5,297 bases of DNA from JAAFHN01 sp031421855. GTDB taxonomy: Bacteria > Pseudomonadota > Gammaproteobacteria > Burkholderiales > Burkholderiaceae_C. Below, in pieces: positions 1-5,297 of this stretch. A program made the position numbers and the translations under genes. A model generated the notes under the pieces. The model made no database searches. It saw nothing but the letters and a program-made list of their open reading frames with translations, and was not told where the DNA came from. How positions within the stretch are numbered: the first letter of the stretch is position 1; the number at the start of each line of letters is the position of its first letter. The stretch covers positions 1-5,297 of the forward strand of contig JANOPN010000034.1 in NCBI GenBank assembly GCA_031421855.1. Reading direction: 5' to 3'.

Positions 1-27
1 GTCAACCGACACGAGCTCGCATCAGTG
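1..27. other. Left-edge sequence, unassigned
   Basis: These 27 bp precede the first palindromic element. They contain no stop codon in the three forward frames and no recognisable motif. In related genomes dnaG usually follows rpsU and a GatB/YqeY-like gene, but nothing here is enough to say that this is the tail of either one. Confidence 0.3.
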
Positions 28-127
28 GGACTTACGCAAAACCGCCCCAGCCGCGTTGCAGCGCCTAGCTGTGCTATTCGCACTGTCTTCGTCGCTGCGC
101 CTTGCTGGGACAATTTTGCGTCAGTCC
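28..127. repeat. Palindromic repeat element, copy 1 (MITE/REP-like)
   Basis: This 100-bp element is almost one long imperfect hairpin. The outer arms GGACTTACGCAAAA (28-41) and TTTTGCGTCAGTCC (114-127) are inverted repeats with one mismatch. Middle arms at 46-63 and 93-109 also pair approximately, and the centre is GTGC-TATTC-GCAC (71-83). It matches copy 2 at 96 of 100 positions, differing at 34/221, 63/250, 70/257 and 122/309. It encodes no transposase and no convincing protein. The size, terminal inverted repeats and duplication suggest a non-autonomous MITE or a large REP/BIME-type unit; which one is inference. The left flank is TG and the right flank TA, so no target duplication is evident for this copy. 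Confidence 0.85.
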
Positions 128-214
128 TAATTAGATTAGCCGCAGAAGTCGAGCCCCCCGTTGCCGTGCACAATCTCGCCTCGTCCTTGCTGCGCCGCCG
201 CTTGGACTTGTTTA
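128..214. other. 87-bp spacer between the two palindromic elements
   Basis: This unique spacer starts with an AT-rich stretch (TAATTAGATTAG, 128-139) and becomes GC-rich. It is bordered by AGTCCTAA (123-130) and TTAGGACT (212-219), an inverted pair formed by the inward ends of the two elements. No gene or confident promoter is visible. TAGATT at 132-137 matches the -10 consensus at four of six positions, but no good -35 lies at 16-18 bp. It may be part of a larger composite repeat unit spanning 28-314. Confidence 0.4.
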
Positions 215-314
215 GGACTTTCGCAAAACCGCCCCAGCCGCGTTGCAGCTCCTAGCCGTGCTATTCGCACTGTCTTCGTCGCTGCGCCTTGCTGGGACAA
301 TTTTGCGTAAGTCC
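215..314. repeat. Palindromic repeat element, copy 2, abutting dnaG
   Basis: This is the second 100-bp copy, in the same orientation as copy 1 and 187 bp downstream of it. The outer arms are GGACTTTCGCAAAA (215-228) and TTTTGCGTAAGTCC (301-314), with one mismatch, and the loop centre is again GTGC-TATTC-GCAC (258-270). It is flanked on both sides by TA (213-214 and 315-316). This could be a TA target duplication as in IS630/mariner-type insertions, or simply two more bases of the palindrome. It ends 22 bp before the dnaG start codon, so any transcript entering dnaG from upstream would carry it as a strong hairpin next to the ribosome-binding region. Confidence 0.85.
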
Positions 315-336
315 TATTGTTGATTGTTTTGATTCC

Positions 337-2292
337 ATGGCCATTCCGTCTAGTTTTGTTCAAGAACTCATAGCCCGCGCCGATGTCGTTGAGGTGGTGG
401 GTCGGCACGTTCAGCTGAAAAAAGCAGGGGCGAATTGGATGGGTTTGTGCCCGTTTCACGGTGAGAAGTCGCCCTCGTTCACGGTGAGCCCCACCAAGCA
501 GTTTTATCACTGCTTTGGCTGCGGCAAAAGTGGCAACGCCATCGGTTTTTTGATGGATCACCTGGGGCAAGGCTTCGTTGAGACGGTCAAAGACTTGGCG
601 GGTGGCTTGGGCATGCCTGTGCCGCAAGACGACTCGTCGCCGCAAGATCGCGAGAAAGCGGTCGCCCAGCGCGCACAGCATGTGGGTTTGGCTGAGATGA
701 TGGCCAAGGCGGCTGAGGCGTATCAGCTGGCGCTTCGCGGCAACGAGCGGGGCCGCGCATACCTTGAGAAACGCGGCGTGTCAGCCGAGGTTGCCAAGAC
801 CTATGGTTTGGGCTACTCGCCGGAGGGCTGGCGCAACTTGGCCAGCGTGTTTGCCGACTACCAAGACCCCAAGCTGGTCGAGTGCGGCATGGTGATCGAG
901 CGCCGCGACGAAGAAAGCGGCGAGACCAAGCGCTACGACCGGTTTCGCGACCGGGTGATGTTCCCGATTCGAAACGTCAAAGGTGAAACCATCGGCTTTG
1001 GTGGTCGCATTTTGGATCAAGGTGAGCCCAAATACCTCAACAGCCCCGAGACGCCGCTATTTAGTAAAGGGCGCGAACTGTATGGCCTGTGGGAGGGCCG
1101 CGACGCGATTCGCCGCGCCGACAAGGTGCTGGTGACCGAGGGCTACATGGACGTGGTCGCACTGGCTCAGCACGGTTTTGGCCACGCGGTGGCCACCCTT
1201 GGCACGGCCTGCACCCCCGAGCACGTGCACAAACTATTTCGGTTCACCGACCACGTCGTGTTTGGGTTTGACGGCGACAACGCCGGTCGCCGCGCCGCCC
1301 GAAAGGCGCTCGACGGTGCCCTGCCCTATGCCAGCGACACCCGAACGGTGAAATTTTTGTTTTTGCCAAAAGAACACGACCCCGACAGTTTCATCCGCGA
1401 AAAGGGCGCTGAAGCCTTTGGCCACGCAGTGAACCAAGCCACGCCGCTTAGCCGCTTTTTGATCGACGCCTGCCGCGAAGGGTGCGACATGGACACGCCC
1501 GAAGGCCGCGCCCAGATGCTCAGCAGCGCGCAGCCGCTGTGGCGTTTGCTGCCCGACGGCACGCTTCGCCTGCAGTTGCTCAACGAGCTGGCCAACTTGG
1601 CCGCATTGAGCCCGGCCAGCCTGAAAGACGCTTGGGGTTTAAACGCCCAACCGCAACTCAAACGCTATCAAGAATATAGCAACAAGTTCAATAAATCCGG
1701 TGACCAAGGGGGTAAATACCGTAAAAAATCGGATGGGGGTCGCCCAGACGGCCACACAGCACCCCAAGCCAGCGGCTCGGGCGTGACGCGCTCCAGCCAG
1801 CCTAGCCGCGCGGACTTGTTGGCCCGCATGGCCCTGCACGAACACCGCTTGCTGGGCGACTTGAGCGGCGACCAACTCGCCACCCTCGGCGCCATCGGAG
1901 GCGTTCATGGCGAGCTGTTTGGCTGGCTTGAGGGGCAACTGCACGACTTGGGGCCACAACCCTGGGCCGCTTTGCGCGAGGGCTTGCGCGAGCACCCGGC
2001 TGAAGGGTTGGCGGTGCGACTCATGCGCGACGAGCTGCTCGCACCGGCATCCGAGGCGCATCAAGACGACGCCAAGGCCGCCCAAACCGCCAAAGACATC
2101 GAAGCCGCCCGCCCCAATGAGTTTGGCGATTTGCTGCGCCGCGTGATGATTGACGAGCTCAAAGTGCGCGAAAGCCAAGCCATTGAGAAGGTTGCCAGCG
2201 ACCCCGATGCCTTGGCGCGCTACAAATCACTCATGGAACAGCGCCGGGCTTTGGAGAAAATTCAGGCCGCGCAAGTCTTGCTGCAACGGTAA
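337..2292 (+). CDS. dnaG: DNA primase DnaG
   Basis: DnaG synthesises the short RNA primers that start leading-strand and Okazaki-fragment synthesis, working at the fork with the DnaB helicase. The 651-residue product has the family domains in order. The N-terminal zinc-binding domain has ligands C38, H41, C59 and C62 (CPFH and CFGC). The catalytic core contains the basic DRFRDRVMFPI motif (201-211) and a TOPRIM fold with E268 in VTEGYMD and the pair D312/D314 in FDGDNAG. A polar linker (about 440-490) leads to a C-terminal helicase-binding region (about 490-651). It is longer than E. coli DnaG (581 residues), mostly in the linker and C-terminal part. The ATG at 337 is chosen because family homology begins at MAIPSSFVQ; an upstream in-frame TTG at 289 lies inside the repeat element. 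The 22 bp before the ATG show no clear Shine-Dalgarno. No key residue is missing. Confidence 0.97.
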   Translation: MAIPSSFVQELIARADVVEVVGRHVQLKKAGANWMGLCPFHGEKSPSFTVSPTKQFYHCFGCGKSGNAIGFLMDHLGQGFVETVKDLAGGLGMPVPQDDSSPQDREKAVAQRAQHVGLAEMMAKAAEAYQLALRGNERGRAYLEKRGVSAEVAKTYGLGYSPEGWRNLASVFADYQDPKLVECGMVIERRDEESGETKRYDRFRDRVMFPIRNVKGETIGFGGRILDQGEPKYLNSPETPLFSKGRELYGLWEGRDAIRRADKVLVTEGYMDVVALAQHGFGHAVATLGTACTPEHVHKLFRFTDHVVFGFDGDNAGRRAARKALDGALPYASDTRTVKFLFLPKEHDPDSFIREKGAEAFGHAVNQATPLSRFLIDACREGCDMDTPEGRAQMLSSAQPLWRLLPDGTLRLQLLNELANLAALSPASLKDAWGLNAQPQLKRYQEYSNKFNKSGDQGGKYRKKSDGGRPDGHTAPQASGSGVTRSSQPSRADLLARMALHEHRLLGDLSGDQLATLGAIGGVHGELFGWLEGQLHDLGPQPWAALREGLREHPAEGLAVRLMRDELLAPASEAHQDDAKAAQTAKDIEAARPNEFGDLLRRVMIDELKVRESQAIEKVASDPDALARYKSLMEQRRALEKIQAAQVLLQR

Positions 2293-2293
2293 A

Positions 2294-2326
2294 AACCCTA
2301 GCCAAAATCGAATTCTGGCGAGGGTT
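2294..2326. promoter_or_regulatory. 33-bp imperfect palindrome between dnaG stop and rpoD -10
   Basis: AACCCT (2294-2299) pairs with AGGGTT (2321-2326) and GCCA (2301-2304) with TGGC (2316-2319). An inner three-pair stem follows (2306-2308 with 2312-2314), with single mismatches between the blocks and a three-base loop. It begins two bases after the dnaG stop codon and ends five bases before the TATAAT box, so it covers the expected -35 region of the rpoD promoter. No T-tract follows, so it is not a standard intrinsic terminator. As DNA it could be an operator; as RNA it could protect or define the dnaG 3' end. The role is inference. Confidence 0.55.
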
Positions 2327-2337
2327 CGCGGTATAAT
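2308..2337 (+). promoter_or_regulatory. Putative sigma-70 promoter for rpoD
   Basis: A perfect TATAAT -10 hexamer lies at 2332-2337. The best -35 positions at 17-18 bp spacing (TCGAAT at 2308-2313 or CGAATT at 2309-2314) match TTGACA poorly, and there is no extended -10 TG. Transcription would start near 2344. The weak -35 overlaps the palindrome at 2294-2326, which is consistent with a promoter that depends on or is tuned by a bound factor. This last point is inference. Confidence 0.6.
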
Positions 2338-2343
2338 CCAATT

Positions 2344-2592
2344 GTTCACAAACGCGACAGCAGCACCTCCGGCACCGGCCACTTGGGCACCCCAAGTCAA
2401 AACAAGCGCCACCCCCGCAAGGGCTGTACACCAAATGATCGCCCTTGAGTTTGTGAGCGGTAAGGAATTGAACCTCCCACGCGTCACACCAGGCTGCATG
2501 GGTCTCGGCATTGATTCCTCACACACAGACCCAATCTGTACGCAAGCTCATACACACGAACACCGTTTTCACACTTTCAAGGATTTTTTCGC
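2344..2592 (+). promoter_or_regulatory. Long structured 5' leader of rpoD
   Basis: About 249 nt lie between the expected transcription start and the rpoD ATG, with no convincing gene. Three perfect 7-bp stem-loops can be drawn. ACTTGGG (2381-2387) pairs with CCCAAGT (2391-2397) across a 3-nt loop. CAAGGGC (2418-2424) pairs with GCCCTTG (2441-2447) across 16 nt. TGGGTCT (2499-2505) pairs with AGACCCA (2527-2533) across 21 nt. The 3' part is rich in A and C and probably unstructured, ending with the Shine-Dalgarno AAGGA at 2579-2583, nine bases before the start codon. It matches no riboswitch class that I recognise. Confidence 0.45.
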
Positions 2593-4950
2593 ATGCCCGC
2601 AACAAAAAAACCAGTCACGCCGCCCGCCCCCATTGTGGTCGAAAAGCGTGCGCCGAAAGTGGTGCTGCTGCCCAAAGCGGTTAAGGTTGAAAAAGCGGTC
2701 GCCGCGCCAGTCAAGGCAGTCAAAGCCGTTGCAACCAAGGTCGTTGCGGTGAAGGCTGCGCCTGCCAAAGAGGTAAAGCCGGCCGCCAAAGTTGCCGCAC
2801 CCGTGAAAGCCGTGAAGCCGGCAAAAACCGCTAAACCGGCGAAGGCCGCAAAAGCCGCAAAAGCCGCAAAGGGTAAAAAGGCAGGCGAGGAAGTCGAAGA
2901 AGACTTGAGCGACGTTGAAGCCCTGTTCGCAATCGACGAGCCTGAAGCGGCCGCTGACGGCGCAACCCCTGGCGCAGCCGACGAAACCGCTGAGAAGGTC
3001 AAGCCACTTCGCATCAAGGTCAGCAAAGCCAAAGAGCGCGCCTTGATGAAAGAATTCGGACTTGACGACACGGTCTTGTCGGAAGAAGAGCTTGCCAAGC
3101 GCCGTGCGCGCCTGAAAACCCTCATCAAAATTGGCAAAACCCGCGGCTTTTTGACCCACGCCGAGATCTCGGACCACTTGCCCGACAAGCTCGTCGAGCA
3201 AGAGACCTTGGACGTTGTGATCGCCATGTTGAACGATATGGGTGTTGCCGTGTACGAGCAAACGCCTGATGCAGAGACTTTGCTGCTCAACAACGCCGGC
3301 CCAACCGCCGCGACCGAAGAAGAAGCCGAAGAAGAGGCCGAAGCCGCCCTGTCAACCGTCGACAGCGAATTCGGCCGCACGACCGACCCTGTGCGCATGT
3401 ACATGCGCGAAATGGGCACCGTCGAGTTGCTGACACGCGAAGGCGAGATCGAGATCGCCAAACGCATCGAAGGCGGCATGATGGCCATGATGGAGGCGAT
3501 CTCATCCTCGCCCACGACCATCGCCATGTTGCTGGGCATGGCCAACGAAATTCGCGAAGGCAAAGTCGTCATCTCCACCATCGTTGACGGGTTTGCCAAC
3601 CCCAACGAAGCCGATGACTTCGTGGCCGAAGAAGACTTCGACGAATACGACGAAGCCGACGACGACGACGGCAAAGGCGGCTCAAAAGCCATGACCAAGA
3701 AGCTCGAAGAGCTGAAAAAGGCCGCTTTGGAGCGCTTTGACAAGATCGCAAGCCTGTTTGAAAAGGTCCATAAAACCTATGACAAAGAAGGCTACGGCAC
3801 CCCAACCTATGTGAAGTCGCAAAAAGCCCTCAGCGAAGAGCTGATGATGATTCGATTCACCGCCAAAACCATCGAAAAGCTGTGCGAAACCTTGCGTGGA
3901 CAAGTCGACGACGTGCGCAAGATGGAGCGCGAACTGCGCCGCATCATCGTGGACAAGTGCGGCTATCCGCACGAGCAGTTTGTCGCCGAGTTCTCGGGCC
4001 GCGACAAAATGGGCAAGGCCATCTCCAGCCACTTACTCGACAAAAAATGGATCGAAAAGCAAGCGGTTTCAGGCAAAACCTGGGCAGCAATCATGGGGCG
4101 CAACATCCCGCCCGTGCAAGATCTGCAAACCAAGTTGTCTGATTTGCAAGCCAAAATCGTCGTGCCGCTTGAAGAGCTCAAAGCCATCAACAAGCGCATG
4201 AACACGGGCGAAGCCAATTCGCGCGCGGCCAAAAAAGAGATGATTGAGGCCAACTTGCGCCTCGTGATCTCGATAGCCAAAAAGTACACCAACCGGGGTC
4301 TGCAATTTTTGGACCTGATCCAAGAGGGCAACATCGGTTTGATGAAGGCCGTGGACAAGTTTGAGTATCGCCGTGGCTACAAATTCTCAACCTATGCAAC
4401 TTGGTGGATTCGCCAGGCCATCACGCGCTCGATCGCCGATCAAGCCCGCACGATCCGCATTCCTGTGCACATGATCGAGACGATCAACAAGATGAACCGC
4501 ATCAGCCGCCAACACTTGCAAGAGTTTGGTTTTGAGCCCGATGCCGGCATCTTGGCCGAGAAAATGGAGATTCCTGAGGACAAAATTCGCAAGATCATGA
4601 AGATCGCCAAGGAGCCCATTTCGATGGAAACCCCGATTGGTGACGATGATGATTCGCACTTGGGTGACTTCATTGAAGACTCGTCCAACGTGGCACCTGC
4701 CGACGCAGCCGTGCAAGCGGGTTTGCGCGATGTCGTCAAAGACATTTTGGACGGCCTGACCCCTCGCGAGGCCAAGGTGTTGCGGATGCGTTTTGGTATC
4801 GAGATGTCAACCGATCACACCTTGGAAGAAGTGGGCAAGCAATTTGACGTAACCCGAGAGCGCATTCGCCAAATCGAGGCCAAGGCGCTGCGCAAACTCA
4901 AACACCCAAGCCGCTCAGACAAACTTCGCAGCTTCATCGACACGATGTAA
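2593..4950 (+). CDS. rpoD: RNA polymerase primary sigma factor RpoD (sigma-70)
   Basis: This is the housekeeping sigma factor, which directs RNA polymerase to most promoters. The 785-residue protein starts with a Lys/Ala/Val/Pro-rich extension (about 20-96) and an acidic stretch (about 98-135). Region 1.1 follows (about 136-232), then region 1.2 (TTDPVRMYMREMGTVELL, 263-280) and a long non-conserved insert (about 296-545) with an acidic run at 338-359. Region 2 includes the core-binding DLIQEGNIGLMKAVDKFEY (574-592) and the -10-recognition/melting YATWWIRQAITR (601-612). Region 3.0 contains RIPVHMIETINK (622-633), and region 4.2 contains the -35-reading helix VTRERIRQIE (753-762), with R755, E756 and R759 equivalent to E. 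coli R584, E585 and R588. It is much longer than E. coli RpoD (613 residues), because of the N-terminal extension and the insert. The ATG at 2593 follows AAGGA by nine bases. It is probably transcribed from its own promoter in the dnaG-rpoD gap and ends at a strong terminator. Confidence 0.98.
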   Translation: MPATKKPVTPPAPIVVEKRAPKVVLLPKAVKVEKAVAAPVKAVKAVATKVVAVKAAPAKEVKPAAKVAAPVKAVKPAKTAKPAKAAKAAKAAKGKKAGEEVEEDLSDVEALFAIDEPEAAADGATPGAADETAEKVKPLRIKVSKAKERALMKEFGLDDTVLSEEELAKRRARLKTLIKIGKTRGFLTHAEISDHLPDKLVEQETLDVVIAMLNDMGVAVYEQTPDAETLLLNNAGPTAATEEEAEEEAEAALSTVDSEFGRTTDPVRMYMREMGTVELLTREGEIEIAKRIEGGMMAMMEAISSSPTTIAMLLGMANEIREGKVVISTIVDGFANPNEADDFVAEEDFDEYDEADDDDGKGGSKAMTKKLEELKKAALERFDKIASLFEKVHKTYDKEGYGTPTYVKSQKALSEELMMIRFTAKTIEKLCETLRGQVDDVRKMERELRRIIVDKCGYPHEQFVAEFSGRDKMGKAISSHLLDKKWIEKQAVSGKTWAAIMGRNIPPVQDLQTKLSDLQAKIVVPLEELKAINKRMNTGEANSRAAKKEMIEANLRLVISIAKKYTNRGLQFLDLIQEGNIGLMKAVDKFEYRRGYKFSTYATWWIRQAITRSIADQARTIRIPVHMIETINKMNRISRQHLQEFGFEPDAGILAEKMEIPEDKIRKIMKIAKEPISMETPIGDDDDSHLGDFIEDSSNVAPADAAVQAGLRDVVKDILDGLTPREAKVLRMRFGIEMSTDHTLEEVGKQFDVTRERIRQIEAKALRKLKHPSRSDKLRSFIDTM
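2845..2871 (+). repeat. Three tandem 9-bp units within rpoD
   Basis: The unit GCCGCAAAA occurs three times in a row (the last ends AAG), encoding Ala-Ala-Lys three times at residues 85-93. It is in frame, so slippage gain or loss of a unit would change the length of the basic N-terminal tail without a frameshift. Confidence 0.8.
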
Positions 4951-4971
4951 GCTCTCGCGCAGCTGCTAAGC

Positions 4972-5000
4972 AAAAAAACGGGCCTTGCGCCCGTTTTTTT
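4972..5000 (+). terminator. Intrinsic terminator after rpoD (probably bidirectional)
   Basis: Seven A residues (4972-4978) lead into the stem CGGGC (4979-4983), a CTTGC loop (4984-4988), GCCCG (4989-4993) and seven T residues (4994-5000). The A and T tracts can also pair, extending the stem. It starts 21 bp after the rpoD stop. The symmetrical A and T tracts make it a plausible terminator on either strand. It separates rpoD transcription from kynB. Confidence 0.93.
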
Positions 5001-5041
5001 CAATTTGGCCTCTGGTCTCCGACTCTATTGAGATTGTTGCT

Positions 5042-5297
5042 ATGATTTTTGACATATCTCCTGCCATTGACGAACAAGCCGAGGTCTTCCCCGGCGACGC
5101 GACTTACCGGCAAACCTTGCACTTCCCCCTCGGCGCTGAGTGCCCGGTCAACGTGCACACGTTGACGTTGTCGCCGCACACGGGCGCGCACGCGGATGCC
5201 CCGCTGCACTACGCCACGCAGGAAGTTTTAGGCGGTGAGACGCGCGCGGCCAGGCGTTCGGGCGAGTTGCCACTTGAGCCCTATTTGGGGTCATGCC
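5042..5297 (+). CDS. kynB: Kynurenine formamidase (arylformamidase) KynB, 5' part
   Basis: KynB hydrolyses N-formylkynurenine to kynurenine and formate, the second step of tryptophan breakdown by the kynurenine pathway, in the cytoplasm. It belongs to the metal-dependent cyclase family. The 85 visible residues include the N-terminal DISPAID and FPGD motifs, PVNV, and the metal-binding motif HTGAHADAPLH (46-56) with candidate ligands H46, H50, D52 and H56. PLEPYLGSC (77-85) matches the family PL-x2-YLG-x-C segment. Between HY (56-57) and PL (77-78) it has 19 residues, where remembered homologues have about ten. Family members are about 210-220 residues, so over half the gene lies beyond the right edge. 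The only good start is the ATG at 5042, preceded by a weak GAGA (5030-5033). Whether kynU and kynA follow, as is common, cannot be seen. Confidence 0.88.
   Translation, partial: MIFDISPAIDEQAEVFPGDATYRQTLHFPLGAECPVNVHTLTLSPHTGAHADAPLHYATQEVLGGETRAARRSGELPLEPYLGSC
5147..5166. repeat. 20-bp palindrome inside kynB
   Basis: GTCAACGTG (5147-5155) and CACGTTGAC (5158-5166) are perfect 9-bp inverted repeats around a CA centre. They overlap codons 36-42 of kynB (VNVHTLT), starting 105 bp after the start codon. This could be coincidence in a conserved coding motif or an intragenic regulator site. kyn operons in some proteobacteria are controlled by KynR, an Lrp-family protein, but nothing here identifies that site. 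Confidence 0.5.

Noticed and set aside
109..137. Promoter at the right end of repeat copy 1 (TAGATT at 132-137)
   Set aside because: The -10 match is only four of six, and the bases at 17-bp spacing (GACAAT) do not resemble TTGACA; too weak to annotate.
25..255. A 76-codon forward open frame starting with GTG across the first repeat and spacer
   Set aside because: It is made of palindromic repeat DNA plus spacer, ends inside copy 2, and has no ribosome-binding site or recognisable protein features.
28..314. CRISPR array
   Set aside because: Only two copies exist, each 100 bp and palindromic with an 87-bp spacer; this is not CRISPR repeat or spacer geometry, and no cas gene is present.
28..314. 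Complete insertion sequence or composite transposon
   Set aside because: No transposase gene lies between or inside the elements, so only a non-autonomous element can be proposed.
289..336. TTG start extending DnaG by 16 residues
   Set aside because: The added residues are translated repeat element; family homology starts exactly at the ATG at 337.
136..681. A 181-codon reverse open frame overlapping repeat copy 2 and the start of dnaG
   Set aside because: It is antisense to the conserved dnaG zinc-domain codons and continues through the repeat; no family resemblance is seen, and it fits a compositional shadow.
1900..2292. Heat-shock (sigma-32) promoter inside the 3' end of dnaG, as in E. 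coli
   Set aside because: No CTTGAA-type -35 paired with a CCCCAT-type -10 at suitable spacing was seen.
2457..2480. tRNA-like T-arm on the minus strand (GGTTCAATTCC)
   Set aside because: The stem pairs poorly, and no matching acceptor stem, anticodon arm or CCA end could be laid out around it.
2150..2752. Forward open frame bridging the end of dnaG, the leader and the start of rpoD
   Set aside because: It overlaps two well-supported genes in another frame, and its sequence is not protein-like. A shorter version from the ATG at 2435 is equally unsupported.
2577..3743. Long reverse open frame (388 codons) opposite rpoD
   Set aside because: The product is a low-complexity Ser/Ala-rich sequence that mirrors the biased codons of rpoD; no domain or start signal is visible.

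Overview
The window is a housekeeping segment of a betaproteobacterial chromosome. It carries, all on the + strand, dnaG (DNA primase, complete), rpoD (primary sigma-70 factor, complete) and the first 85 codons of kynB (kynurenine formamidase), which runs off the right edge. Three things point to Burkholderiales, probably a Comamonadaceae-like lineage: the moderately GC-rich coding sequence, the DnaG N-terminus (MAIPSSFVQ), and the long Lys/Ala-rich N-terminal extension on RpoD. That placement is inference from family resemblance; no species can be named.

Layout. Positions 1-336 hold no supportable gene. They contain two 100-bp near-palindromic elements, 96 % identical and exactly 187 bp apart (28-127 and 215-314), around an 87-bp spacer. 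The second ends 22 bp before the dnaG start codon, so the dnaG leader is largely repeat DNA and shows no clear Shine-Dalgarno. dnaG (337-2292) encodes a 651-residue primase with intact zinc, TOPRIM and helicase-binding regions. The 300-bp gap 2293-2592 holds a 33-bp imperfect palindrome just after the dnaG stop, a perfect TATAAT -10 box and a long leader with three short perfect stem-loops. rpoD (2593-4950) encodes a 785-residue sigma factor and is followed by an A-tract/hairpin/T-tract terminator (4972-5000). kynB begins 41 bp further on.

How it fits together. dnaG and rpoD are the replication- and transcription-initiation genes of the classical macromolecular-synthesis operon (rpsU-dnaG-rpoD); rpsU is not in this window. 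Here rpoD appears to have its own promoter and a roughly 250-nt leader, so it is probably at least partly uncoupled from dnaG. kynB belongs to tryptophan catabolism (kynurenine pathway) and is separated from rpoD by the terminator.

No novel multi-gene system was found. The signals that the genes do not explain are the paired palindromic elements upstream of dnaG, the palindrome and structured leader upstream of rpoD, and a 20-bp palindrome plus an apparent short insertion inside kynB.
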